The notes: generated from the sequence alone by a model not told the origin. 64,000 nucleotides of DNA from Strix aluco (GCF_031877795.1 NC_133935.1:51341330-51405329), one strand, 5' to 3'; positions 13,131 to 25,106 are shown, counted from the stretch's first letter. Translations and numbers: made by a program.

Positions 13131-14378
13131 AAAGTTTATATTTGCTAGTAAATGGCTCACAGTCTGATATCAGACCAAAGAATATTGTAACAAAAAAGTC
13201 TTAGTTCCTTGCTAAAGAGAGATTTTCCTAAAAGTGTATGTATGGACTTGCTATATTCTCCTTTTCAGCGCTTCAGCAGTACCCTTCAGTGCTGCACATC
13301 ACTGATGTAGCGATCTAAACCTCTATCTTGCAATGTAGTCATGACAAATATGAATTTGCCGTGGAAACACTCAAGTTGCAAACACATTGGATGCTAATGT
13401 GGGCAGGGTGCTATAAACCTTGATTGCTCTTTCTGATGACACTATGAAATGGCATATGAGGATGAGAAGCAGATGGCATGATGGACCATGAAAAGCTGCG
13501 TGGTGTTTTAAGACTGATTGTTATCAGTCCTAGAGGATGGGAAGAAATTGAGATGAAGAAGATTTCTCAGTATTTCAGGTAGTCTTTTCCAGGATTTCTT
13601 GTATCCAAACTGTGTGACCAGTATTTTGTCCAGAATAATTCACTGGCAATTAATTTCTTTACATCATTCATACATGTGAGTTGCCAGTTACATCTCTAGC
13701 TAGTATTTCAGGGTCTCATTGATGACCGAGACAGCACTGAAGCCTTGGGAGACTTCCTGAATTTGGGATTAAACTCCCCTTGCCTTTTTTATTTCTTAAC
13801 TTGTTGCTGAATAACTTGTGAGTTGGCTGATCAAACCTTTTTATACAATTTCTAGGTAAATACATGTGCACCTCTTGCATTACTTGCTCTTAATGCATTC
13901 ATTTGCCAGATTTAGCTCTGCTAATTTCAGAGAGCTATCCAAGGCTTCCTTCTGAAAGCTTGAAAGCTGCAACAATTCCCAATTTGAAAAAAAAAATCTT
14001 CTAAAAGCCACTTCACTAATCATTAAGCGAACAGAATATAAATTTAAAAGATTTAATTACTTGTGTTAGGTTCTTTTGTTTTGCTAGCCAAAATTAATTT
14101 GGGTCATGATTATCTTATTGCTTCGGTCCATAAGATGGCAGCTTGACAGTTTTAAATTCCTTCAAAACCCATTTTAAGCAACTTATCCTTTCTAGCTGTT
14201 GATTCTGTTACCTTCTGTATCTACCCGCAAAGTTTAAAGTTTTTCTAGCAAGTGGGACAGAACAGACTTCTCTACAAAGCTTCTGATTCCTGCTCATAAG
14301 GTGCCTGCTAGTTCCCTAACTCAGAAATGTTTCTTATGCACAAGGTAATAAAGAAGCAGCAGAAGGGGAGGATCTATT
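13131..14378. other. intergenic sequence, nothing recognised
   Basis: AT-rich, with no long reading frame or recognised repeat before the CR1 tail. Confidence 0.5.
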
Positions 14379-15136
14379 ACAGAATCACAGAATCATCTAG
14401 GTTGGAAGGGACCTTGAAGATCATCCAGTCCAACCGTTAACCTAGCACTGACAGATCCCAACTACACCATATCCCTCAGTGCTATGTCGACCCGGCTCTT
14501 GAACACGTCCAGGGATGGGGACTCCACCACCTCCCTGGGCAGCCCATTCCAACGCCTAACAACCCGTTCTGTAAAGAAAGGCTTCCTAATATCCAGTCTA
14601 AACCTTCCCTGGCGCAACTTGAGGCCATTACCTCTTGTTCTATCGCTTATTACTTGGTTCAAGAGACTCATCCCCAGCTCTCTGCAACCTCCTTTCAGGT
14701 AGTTGTAGAGGGTGATGAGGTCTCCCCTCAGCCTCCTCTTCTCCACACTAAACAACTCCAGTTCCCTCAGCCGCTCCTCGTACGACATGTGCTCCAGACC
14801 CTTCACCAGCTTTGTTGCCCTTCTCTGGATACGCTCGAGTAATTCAATGTCCTTTTTGGAGTGAGGGGCCCAAAACTGAACACAGTAATCGAGGTGCGGC
14901 CTCACCAGTGCCGAGTACAGGGGTAAGATCACGTCTCTGTCCCTGCTGGCCACGCTATTTCTGACACAAGCCAGGACACCATTGGCCTTCTTGGCCACCT
15001 GGGCACACTGCTGGCTCATGTTCAGCCGGCTGTCAATCAACAGCCCCAGGTCCCTCTCTGACTGGCAGCTCTCCAGCCACTCCTCCCCAAGCCTGTAGCG
15101 CTGCTGGGGGTTGTTGTGGCCGAAGTGAAAAGGGCG
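14379..15136 (-). mobile_element. 5'-truncated CR1 LINE, well preserved
   Basis: The 3' end is at 14379: on the + strand ACAGAATCACAGAATCATC, then GGTTGGAAGGGACCTTGAAG and ATCATCCAGTCCAACC, the canonical CR1 tail with its octamer repeats. Homology runs to about 15130, where the frame reads [20 protein letters not shown], and then stops, as expected from incomplete reverse transcription. The ~675 bp of coding part is one uninterrupted frame. Preservation is much better than in the other CR1 pieces here, so this is probably the youngest LINE insertion in the window. Confidence 0.95.
14462..15136 (-). pseudogene. CR1 ORF2 C-terminal remnant (reverse transcriptase thumb/C-terminal domain)
   Basis: An open frame to a stop at 14462-14464 covers about the last 224 residues of CR1 ORF2. 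Landmarks include [55 protein letters not shown], and the last segment with [20 protein letters not shown] and ALRDMV. The endonuclease and the catalytic reverse transcriptase core are missing through 5' truncation, so it cannot make a working enzyme. The apparent ATG at 15214 lies in flanking DNA and is not the element's own start. Confidence 0.9.
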
Positions 15137-18100
15137 CTGTACTAAATCACACTCCAGCTGTATTCTTACAAGGGCTGAAGACATTATACCAGGTCCAGGA
15201 ACTGAAAATTGCACTCTACTTATCTTAATCGATTCAAGAAATTAATAAGCAGGTAACATTAGTACAAATCAACAGGAATATTAACCAGAAATACACTATA
15301 AATATTAACTGAAAGTACTAATTTAATAGTTTAATTACTTTACTGGCAATAGGCAAGAGAATAGGTGTGTTCTGTGGCAGCTGTAGGGATACACTTGCCC
15401 CCGAAATAACAGACTCAGCCTCCTGGGGAAGATCAGATCATCTCTGTTTAGCTGGATCTTCTCTCATACTGGTGGTGGTGCTGGTGACAGTGGCAGAAAC
15501 ACATGAAGGATGCTGACTTGTTCAAAACAGGGACAAGCATTTCCTTGAACTCACTTGAGATAATAAGATAGCGATGACCCATATTATTTACGGTGAAAGA
15601 AGTAGAGAAAATCAGGATTCTCACAAGTAGGGGCATAAGTGTTAAAAATATAATATAAAGCTTTATTGCAACATTGTAGACAAAGGACAGGAAGGACTGA
15701 AATAAAGCAACAGCAGCTGATTTAGACGTGAAGTCTGTAATGTTCGAGAATTTTCTTTCATATGGCATAACCATTTTATTCAAGCTCTGACCTCCCTAAG
15801 AACTTGAGCACAAATGTGGTTTTAGATCGCATATTTTACTGCCATTCCTGTGGTTGTAATGTCTTGAAATTAGCTAGTGCAATGTTTGAAGGCTTGTTCT
15901 GGATGACATTGTTATTGTATTTGTACATGAACTACACTCTTCCTTATACATACTCTCCTGGTATTTCCCAGGGCTTCCCTAGATGAAATATGTAACACAG
16001 TGATTTCCATACCACTTAGAAAATTATCAGAGAAAATCACAACCAATATGAAATAGTGCCATTTACTCTTCAGTAAATGATACAGGCATTCATGACAGGC
16101 CGCTGGGAGCAAACACTGATGGAAGCCTTCCATAAGGATCAGTTCTAGGAAGATTTAATTTTTAGTTTTGGACAAATGCAGATAAAAGTTTTTTCTCCTT
16201 TTCTTTTGAGAGGTTCAGATACAAATCCTCCTAGAAACCAAAGCAAATTCCAGGGAATCTCTGTGTGCTGGCTTCTAACTCCAGAATTCTCTTTACTCCT
16301 CTGCCCTATTTGTATGCAACCTGGACCTAGCTACTCTACTACAATCACCTCTGTTCCTCCCTGTATAGCTGTCAGAAAAATAAAATTATAAAGCCTAATT
16401 TCTGTAGTCCAAACAAGCCATTTCACATGGTTTACTAATCCTGCTATTGGCAAACTAAACATGAGCAATGTAATGACAAAACTTACCAAGAAACCATTAA
16501 AAAAAGTTTATTCACTGGACATAAAATTATACACTTTGGCTTATAGCTTGGCTATATCTCACGGGAGTGCTTTTTCTCTCTTGCTGTGCTAGTCGGTTTG
16601 TTAGTACCTCCTATCCCCTAAAATTCATTGCTTTATTATCCTTCTTTACCCTAGAAGCACACAAATTTTCCTCTGGTCATAAAAGGAACAAGTAAAATGT
16701 TATATGATAGACCTGCTAAATATGATGATGAGGAAAGTGCAAAGAGAGACTGCTTAAAACTGTCAGGTAGACAACTTGTTTGGAGTGAAAATGATAAACT
16801 GCAGTTGTTTAAAGTATAAAATGAGAATACCTCAAAGGGCCATGAAGCTGCAGTAATTAACATCAGGAAGTTCTCCCCGTCTAAGTATTTGCCATGATAC
16901 AATTTAACTTACAGCAATTTTTATACCTACACAAAAGTCTTGCCATACTTGACCTAGGTCTGCTAAGTACCATTCTCCACTCACATACATGTAAAAAAAC
17001 CAACTAAATCAGCAGCCAAGATACTCAATGCACCATCTAAATACCATTAATCATTCCCTATTTTCCTCTCTGCTTCTTCAAGTCTTCTTCAACCCCCAAA
17101 TCTACCTCATCAGTGTGAGAAACTAAGGTTGAGGCACCAGGTCATCGAGGCACCAGGGTATCTCTTCTGTGCCTGAGACACAGGGCTGCCTCTCATTACT
17201 CTGCCTGGATTCTCCTTTCACATTCTTACACATTACCCTACAGACTCTGCTCCAAGAGCCATCTACTTCCCTGCCCTGTATTTCAGCTTTCTTTTCTCTG
17301 CCTTTCAATGTCTGACTTTTCTCTGCCCTACTCAATACCACTATTTATTTTGTTCTATCTCTGGAGGGGCCTGAGCAGAGGAGAGTCTGTGCTGTCTGCA
17401 TTGACAGCTTCTGGTTGGCTCAGATAGGGACAGCAGCTGTGACAGGAGAAGACACACTGGAAGCAGGTAGGGAACGTTGTCTTTGCTTCTTCTGCATGTT
17501 GAACATGCTGCATGCCACAGCTCAGGTTAAAGAGCACAATACATCTGCAGCCTTCAGCATCCTAAACTTGAGTGTTAAGGTAATGATGCAATATACTCTG
17601 TATTGCCGGGTCTCATCCGTTCAAGGAATTTATCACACAGCTGCAAGGACTAGAACAGCTTATACATTACACATTATATTTGGATTTGAAGAAGTTATCA
17701 AAGTTTTATGTAGAGCTGTGGTGATCATGGATTGGAGCCCTTTTCTTTTGGAGACCCAGTAGGAGGCACAATGAGCAAAGCCTGGATGACAGCAGGTGTG
17801 GGCTCCACTGAGCCAGTTGGACTGCACACCCTGTTCCTCCCTAGAGGTTTCCTCAGTCAGTGATGCAAAGCACCATGCCAATAAAGTAGTGTCAGAAAAT
17901 TCCACCTACAATATGGACATGATAAAAAATTACCCTTGGGCATATCAATACCTCTCTCCATCTCCCTCAACTTTTTAAATTTTGACCAGCAATATGTGTT
18001 GGAATGAAGAAAAGGTTTTTCCCAAAGTCATTATACAGACGGCTATGAAAAACTGAAGTTTTGACAAACTGGCATTCTAATAAAAAAGCATTTTGATGAA

Positions 18101-21100
18101 AACATTTTTAGCCAGCTTTGTTCTGGAGAGGATTGAGCTTATACAGAGAGGACAGTCTCACAGAGGATAGTCCCGTAGAAACTGGAACAATGACCATCCC
18201 ATAAGCACCCATAAGACTAGCTGGCATTTGGACCTCCTCTGGTCTGTTTGAAGGACAGGATCCTGTTTCTCAGTAATGCAGTGATAAAATGACTCTGATA
18301 GTAACACCTGAACTACCAAGCTTGTGAGAATGCAGCTGCCACAATATTTTCAGTACAGATGATTTGAGTGGTGTTTTCTTTACACTAATGGTTACATCAG
18401 CATTCTGCATCAATCACCAATATTCCATATCGGCAAACTCTTCAAAGTGATCACCATGAGAATACTGACATACACTGTTTCAAAACCAGATAATTTTTAG
18501 ATGTTTTAGAGTGTGTTTCTTAAGGATAGCTACTAAAATAAATTCTGTCATAATCAGAAGCATTATTCCCTTTACTCCATAAATGTTAAGTGGCTCTGTC
18601 TTTCAATTAGAATTTTGAAGCAGTAACACCCTGCCAGTGTATTCGCAAATACGGCATGCTTTCAGTTCTTGGCATAGTTCCGGGATAAATAAGGCAATTT
18701 TGTACAATGACTAGCTTTTACACAAATGGACCATTTCCTAGAATCAGTTGATAGTGTCATTGTCAGTTGCAGTTAAATCCCTCAGAAAAATTATGTCATG
18801 CATAGACCGTCTGTATTCTTTCCTACTACTTCAAATGCCTGAAGAGAACTTTCACTAGTATTAAATATTTTTGTAAGAGAGTCACTTCTCACTATGTCAA
18901 GTGTTTCCTAAGAAGAAATAACATGAATAACCATAAATGTTCATTTCACTTTGATTTTACTGATTGCTCTTGTCACCAAACTTTATAAAATATTTTCCTT
19001 TGGTGTGGCTTAGTATATGTTAACTAGGAGAAAACACAAAAATCATTGTTAAATTATCCCTAGATTAATCAAAACTCGTAAAAGGCATAAGGAAGCATAA
19101 GGTAGGTATTGACATAGTAATATAAAACAGTAGGTTACAGGTGTAATGAAATTCTAGATACGAGTAATTTAAAAACTGTCTCAAGGCACACTAAAGATCA
19201 TCAAGGAGAGCCTTACACATCTCTGAAATAACAGAACTGAGAAATAAAACTATTGATTATGTACTTAAAGCAAAAACACTGAAGCAGTATCTGTAGATCT
19301 GCAAAATGTCTCCTACAGGTCTGGAAAGCCTGAGGTTATATCACTTCACAAGGTTATACCGTTTCGCAATGGGGAAAGACAGGAGCTTTAACTGTGTTTT
19401 TTTGGTATGTTCCTTCCACAAGGTTATGAACATGCAAAGGCCTGTCATCCCTCCAAATGCCTGTTTCCTTCACTGCCTTGAAATCTGGATGGGCTGGGAA
19501 GCTGCTGTGTTAACATTTCTGCAAGGAAATGGTTGAACTCTCTGACTCCCAAAGGCCCTGATTGCTATCAGCCAGGTCAGCAAGGCTGCAACCAAGGAGG
19601 CAAAGGAAGAAGAAGGGCAATGTGCTGCTGCTCTGGTGACATTTATCTGTATAGGCTGCTCTGCAGTACTGCTTTGAATATCACTCTCAACCTCCATCAT
19701 GGAAAGAAACACAGTATGACAGGGATGGTCAGACACAATTTCCTATGTGTACAAATACTAGAATAGGGACCTGGATGTGGTTTCAGTTAAGCAAAGGAAA
19801 AACTTGGGGCATAACCTTAAAGCTCTGTGTTTCCTGGCCACTTTTAGACATTTCTAGACAATGAACTGGGCTTTTGCAAACCGAATACTGAGGGCTAATC
19901 CTGAAGGCCTGCCTCTTATGGCAGGTTTCTTAATTCCATGTTTTCCAGAGTGGGAGCTTCCCCACAGTCTTACTCGTTTCTTGGTCTCATACTACAGACT
20001 TTTCAGAACCCTGAATTCAGACTTGTAATCTGTTTTGAAGGCAGTTTGGGGGCAATTCTCTGCTTAGTTTTGCTCTGGTAGCCAAAAAGCTAGATCAGTA
20101 GAGGTTGTAAACAAGGCATTTTTTCAGGAGACTGCTTTGAGTCCCAGATGTCCTGGTGCCTGCCTTCAGGTGACATTTCCTTCCCAGGGATGGTAAATGG
20201 ATGGGGTGTCTGGTTGCCTCTGTGATGTCCCCAGCTTTTAGCAGTCCCTCACTCAACCCACAGGCTTTCTCCCATGCTTGGTTTCCATAGCCGTGATTTT
20301 AACAGTTGGGATCTGCAGTATCTAGGTCTTGTGGCTCACTGGGAAGGGCTATCAGACTCAGCCTTGCTTACTAAGTAGTGTCTGCATAAAGGAACAGTAC
20401 GGATACTTCGAACTTGGAGACAGATCACAGGAGACAGCTGTTTGTATCTATGTAGATGGTTTATGTGCTATTTAATGACAGCTGAATCCTCTACAAATAA
20501 ACAGGCCTCCTTTTTTAGCAGTGCTCTAACCCTCATCCTGCATGAGGAATTTGTTTGATAAAAACCTTGACCTTCTTTTTCTGCCTATATTGCTTTTTAG
20601 CAACTCTAACGACTAGAGCAACTCCTTACAAAACCTGGCAGGCAATCATGTTTTGACTATGAGTAGCTACAATTCAAACCTGTCAGTTTTCCTGATAAAG
20701 ATTATGATGAAAGCCCCCTACTTTTTGGTAAAAATTTATCTTGCAGAATACAAACCATCATCGATTTCCCAGGATTAAAATCCTGAACCTTTGACTTTGA
20801 GCAAGACATTTCTTTAGCCATGGAAGAAGAGACTAAGACTGTCTAACGGCAGCAAAAGTCACAGCAAGGGATGAATGGAAATAAGCGGCACTTGGCAACA
20901 AACGAGGTCATGTTCCAATTAGGTTTTTGAGTATTTTATGGAAGCCACTCAGTCATCAATGAATTCAACATAAAGAAAGATATCTGGCAACCTTTAAGCA
21001 CTTTTACAGAAACCTGTATGCCAGCAGAGAATATGCTAGAAACCCTTGCCGTCCTTCGACATTTTTAAAGAAAGCTCTGTGCCTAGCGAGAACAAATAAA

Positions 21101-22371
21101 GGCTTCTTGTAACAGCAATCTCAATTTTCTTTACTGAGACTTCAGCTCCAAGCTGAGCTCCAGGTGAATCACAGGGCAAGGATGTTCATTTTCTCTAGCA
21201 GCCTTCCCAGTGATGATTTTTCTCTTTAGAAGGGTATTCTACAAGTTTTCTCTTAACTGGTTTTTCCCCAAGTTGCTCTCCATGTTACAGCTTTCTGTGG
21301 TCAGAGGAACCCTCTCCATGTCTGGTCAGATAGGAGACCATTACTCATTCAGCTTGATAAAGGGCATCTACCTGGAAAACTGAAAACTATAGTGATTAAT
21401 TTGAGCAGCAGCATCTTATCTAGAGCTTCCCCTATCTACACACTGATACTGTTAGAATTAAGCAAACAAGATCAGACTAGATGCTGATTAAACTAGTATA
21501 GAAACCTCAAGAGCCCTGAATTTACTTAATATCTAGAATAGGAGGGTGTTTTTGAAGTACTAGATATAAATAAAACTCCACAGAATTACCTAGGTCTATT
21601 GAAAGAAACAAATCTGCAACAGCCTGGTTAGCTGTATTATCTATAAAAACATCAATATTGACTAGTTTGGAGAATGGAAAAAAAAATGGCATAAAGCCTG
21701 GCCCTAGGTTACTTCTGTCTGATGGAGTACAATGCAGGGAAAATCAGTATCAATTTCATGCTTAACATTGCATGTAATGAGTAGGTGCAGTCTTGTGCGA
21801 TGATGCTGAGGCAAGTTTCCAGCCCTTTGCGCTGGAAACATTCCTACAAACACTATTCCGAGGAACCAAGAATGGCTTGGAAAGGGGTATTTCTGAGATG
21901 ATGTGGGCTTGAAAAATTCTCAGTAGTCTGAATTAGCACAACCACCCTTATCTTTTTGTCTGGCTGTTATAAATATGTCTCTCACACCCAAAGTTTCACC
22001 TCCTCTATTAATGGATGACATACCCAGTAGTGAATAGAGCTTTATGATCCTCGCACAGTTTGTACAGCAGAAAACCTGTTAGCAGAGTTTCCTGAGAAAC
22101 ACCATTCATTTACACAGTGTTCAGCTCCCGCAGAGCATGTCAGAGAGACAGGCAAGGAGTTCTCAAGGCAAGGTATGCGCTTTGGATGTGAAAGAGGACT
22201 TGGTAGCTGTGCAGTATTGTGAGATTTGTGAGGCATGGCTTTACTTTCCCCCTGTATTTGACCTGAAATCTATAGTCACACACACTGATGTGTTGTGTGG
22301 TGCACACAGTTTCCTAGGTCTAATACCTACAGCTAAGGTATGGATCTGTTGTTGAAAAGTTAGGAAGGTAA
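15137..22371. other. intergenic sequence upstream of AVPR1A, no gene recognised
   Basis: About 7.2 kb of AT-rich DNA with only short chance frames. No CpG island, no recognised LINE or LTR. Any distal regulatory elements for AVPR1A cannot be identified by eye. Confidence 0.5.
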
Positions 22372-22430
22372 GTGTGTGTGTGTATGCGTGCCTCTGCGTG
22401 TGTGTCTGTGTCGTCTGTGTGTGAATGTGA
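22372..22430. repeat. GT-rich microsatellite-like tract upstream of AVPR1A
   Basis: GTGTGTGTGTGTATGCGTG, then an interrupted continuation (CTCTGCGTGTGTGTCTGTG, TCGTCTGTGTGTGAATGTGAG). It is an imperfect (GT)n tract with TCTG interruptions, about 1.7 kb before the receptor start codon. Confidence 0.85.
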
Positions 22431-23479
22431 GCTTGACTTACAAAGTTTTTGACTCCACAAAGTTATAGTTTCTTACCAATACCTTCAGTAGCGTTTACAA
22501 TGTAAAATGGAATAGACACTAAACTGTGAATAATGCACTGAACTCTTTATAAAAATTAGGCTTTGCATCAAAGGCACTTTTAAAGAAATAAGCTTACTGG
22601 AAACTTAGGACAGCCACTTTTTTTTGTCTGTATTCCAGGTTTCGGGGGGGTTTTGCAGCTTTTTATGGAAAAGCTTATGCCAGTTATTTGCACTGTTGGA
22701 GCAGGTGTCCTGCCACTAAACCCCAAGCAAAGGAAGGGTGGGGTAGTGGCAGGCTGGTGTGGGTGTGCGTACCCTCTCACAGGCTGACAAGCTCAGAAAA
22801 AGCCAAAAAGCCTGGGATAAAGCCTTGCACAATTCTATCATGTTTAGAATCATATAATCTTCTTGCTTTTTAAGATGGAAGACTCTTCTGAAGCCAAAAA
22901 TTTTGGAAGCATCTTTTTAATCAAAGAAGTAAGATTTAAACTTTAATTCTTCACCCCTTTTCCTTCTCCCTGTAAAACCAGTAGGCAAAACCCCACGTAG
23001 TTTTTGCAACAAAATTTAACTTGAATCACATATGAGCAGACCCAGACAGTTTTATTAAATCAAAGTAGGATTGGCATCTAACGTAACATTTCTTTGTTGT
23101 AATCTTACACATTTTTGTGTGACTGAACGAAGGAGTTTCTACATAAAGGGTCAAATTCAGGTTCTGGTGAAATCAGGGTGTAAATCCACACTCATGACAA
23201 CGGGAGCAGAATTTGCACAGAGGAAGAAAACTCTTCAGCTCAAAGATGTTTGAAACAAAGATTTAATTGACCCACTGCCAGCAACTCTAGGAAATGAGGA
23301 GATTTTGATTGTACTTGCAGAAATAGGTGTTTTAGACCTATATGCTAACGTCTGGATGGCATTTATTGTCCTAGGTGAAATCCCGAAACCTTTAAAAACA
23401 TGAGGTTTAGTGGGTTGCTTTCAAACTCTGTGCTGTTTTTTCTCATCATGCACTTTGCCGGGGTTTATCCCATCACGAC
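22431..23479. other. AVPR1A upstream flank
   Basis: AT-rich proximal flank between the GT tract and the CpG island. A short frame starting at 23400 (ATG) opens with a hydrophobic, signal-peptide-like N-terminus and then runs into the CpG island. I treat it as chance and list it among the findings. Confidence 0.5.
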
Positions 23480-23674
23480 TGTGAAATGCCGAAGGCCCAG
23501 GCGGGATCTCCCTTGGAGCCAAACCGGCACTTCTCACCGGCCGACCGGCTCCTTCGCCTTGGCTAGAAGCAGGCTCGGGGACGGGCAGCCTGGTACCGAC
23601 AGGCAAACCTCCCCCCACTCCGCACCGTTACGGGAACATTTATATTCTCAATTAGACTTCCAAGTGCTGCTTTA

Positions 23675-24016
23675 ATGGCCCGTGAGGGAGCTCTCCGGCC
23701 GCAGCGTTTCGGCCCGGGCAGCTCTCCCCGCTGCCCCTCGCAGCCTGCCCGCCCCGCCGGGCTCCGCGGAGGCAAGGAAGGGGCGGTGGCCCCCGGCCCC
23801 CAGTCGGAGCAGCACTTTTTTTGGGCGGGCCAGCCCCGGTGCCTCGGCGGAGCGCTGCCCTCCGGGGGAGCGGCGGGACGAGCCTCCCGCGCCGGCGGGG
23901 GCGGGCGGGGGGCGCGGACGGGGGAAGGAGGGGGCTGGCGTCAGGCGCCGGGCAGCCACTGGCACGGGCGCTCCCCCCGCGCCTGGCCTCGCCTCGCCCC
24001 CCGCGGCGGGGGATAA
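23675..24016 (+). other. possible upstream ORF (113 codons) ahead of AVPR1A
   Basis: An ATG at 23675 opens a 113-codon frame ending 84 bp before the receptor start codon, without overlapping it. Its composition is that of random GC-rich DNA (Arg, Gly, Ala, Pro), and no domain is visible. It would matter only if transcripts start upstream of 23675, where it could lower translation of the receptor. It is listed as a regulatory possibility, not as a protein gene. Confidence 0.2.
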
Positions 24017-24020
24017 AGGC
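24011..24020 (+). promoter_or_regulatory. possible TATA-like element (GGATAAAGGC)
   Basis: The only AT-rich core in the GC-rich proximal region upstream of AVPR1A lies about 85 bp before the start codon. If used as a TATA-like element it would put transcription start near 24040 and give a 5'UTR of about 60 nt. CpG-island promoters often lack TATA boxes, so this may be coincidental. Confidence 0.25.
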
Positions 24021-24100
24021 ACCTGGCCCGGCGGAGCGGGGAGGCGGCGGGCAGCGGCGGCGGCCGAGCGGGGTCCGGGCCGGGCCGCGCAGCCCCCTCC

Positions 24101-25106
24101 ATGCGCCTCGCCGGCGGCGCCGGTTCCCCCCGGGCCGCCCCCGCGCCCGGGAACGGCAGCCAGTGGCGGGCGGCGGAGCCCGGCGGCGGCGGCATCAGCC
24201 CCAGCCCCGAGGCGTGGTCGGGGTCGCCCAACGGCAGCCTGGGCGGCTGGGACCCCTTCGGGCGAGACGAGGAGCTGGCGAAGCTGGAGATCGCCGTGCT
24301 GGCCGTCACCTTCGCCGTGGCGGTGGTGGGCAACGGCAGCGTGCTGCTGGCCCTGCGGCGCACCCCGCGCAAGGCGTCCCGCATGCACCTCTTCATCCGG
24401 CACCTCAGCCTGGCCGACCTGGTGGTGGCCTTCTTCCAGGTGCTGCCCCAGCTCTGCTGGGAGGTGACCCACCGCTTCCACGGCCCCGACGGGCTTTGCC
24501 GCGTCGTCAAGCACCTGCAGGTCTTCGGCATGTTCGCCTCGGCGTACATGCTGGTAGCCATGACCGCCGACCGCTACATCGCCGTCTGCCACCCACTGAA
24601 GACGCTGCAGCAGCCCACCAAGCGCTCCTACGGGATGATCGCGGCGGCCTGGGCGCTCAGCCTGCTGCTCAGCACCCCGCAGTACTTCATCTTCTCCCTC
24701 AGCGAGGTGGAGCGTGGCTCGCAGGTCTACGACTGCTGGGCGCACTTCATCATGCCCTGGGGGCCCCGCGCCTACATCACCTGGATCACCGGCGGCATCT
24801 TCGTCGCGCCCGTCCTCATCCTCGTCACCTGCTACGGCTTCATCTGCTACCACATCTGGCGCAACGTCAGGGGCAAGAGGCGCCCGGGGGAGGCGGCGGG
24901 CGGCGGCGGGCGGCGGGCGGGCGGCGGCGGCCCGCGGCGGGGGCTGCTGCTCGCCCCTTGTGTCAGCAGCGTCAAGACCATCTCCCGCGCCAAGATCCGC
25001 ACCGTCAAGATGACCTTCGTCATCGTCTCGGCGTACGTCGTCTGCTGGGCGCCCTTCTTCACCATCCAGATGTGGTCCGTCTGGGACCAGCGCTTCCCCT
25101 GGGTCG
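24101..25106 (+). CDS. AVPR1A: V1a-type vasopressin/vasotocin receptor, coding exon 1 (N-terminus to TM6)
   Basis: Class A G-protein-coupled receptor of the plasma membrane. In birds the ligand is arginine vasotocin, and the V1a family signals mainly through Gq/phospholipase C (family knowledge). This exon encodes residues 1-335. Visible landmarks: sequons NGS at 18 and 44; TM1 with GNGSVLLAL (77-85); TM2 [16 protein letters not shown] (102-117); ECL1 Cys133, presumably paired with ECL2 Cys212; the DRY motif 157-159 followed by IAVCHP; TM4/TM5 around 179-250; a Gly/Arg-rich ICL3 (257-281); the V1a signature [19 protein letters not shown] (288-306); and TM6 with CWAPFF (315-320). Family ligand-contact residues are retained (R55, E63, Q113, Q117, K137, Q140, Q194, Q323). 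The start matches the family MRL opening, and the next in-frame Met is residue 95 inside TM2, so no shorter start works. The ATG context is weak (T at -3, C at +4). V1a is preferred over V1b or oxytocin receptor because of the TM and ICL3 signatures and the tail in exon 2. Confidence 0.96.
24888..24942 (+). repeat. AVPR1A: in-frame GGC/CGG-rich repeat in AVPR1A ICL3
   Basis: A run of GGCGGCGGGCGGCGG-type triplets within exon 1 encodes [18 protein letters not shown] (264-281) in the third intracellular loop. It stays in frame, and the loop is only about 3 residues longer than in human V1a. Confidence 0.9.
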
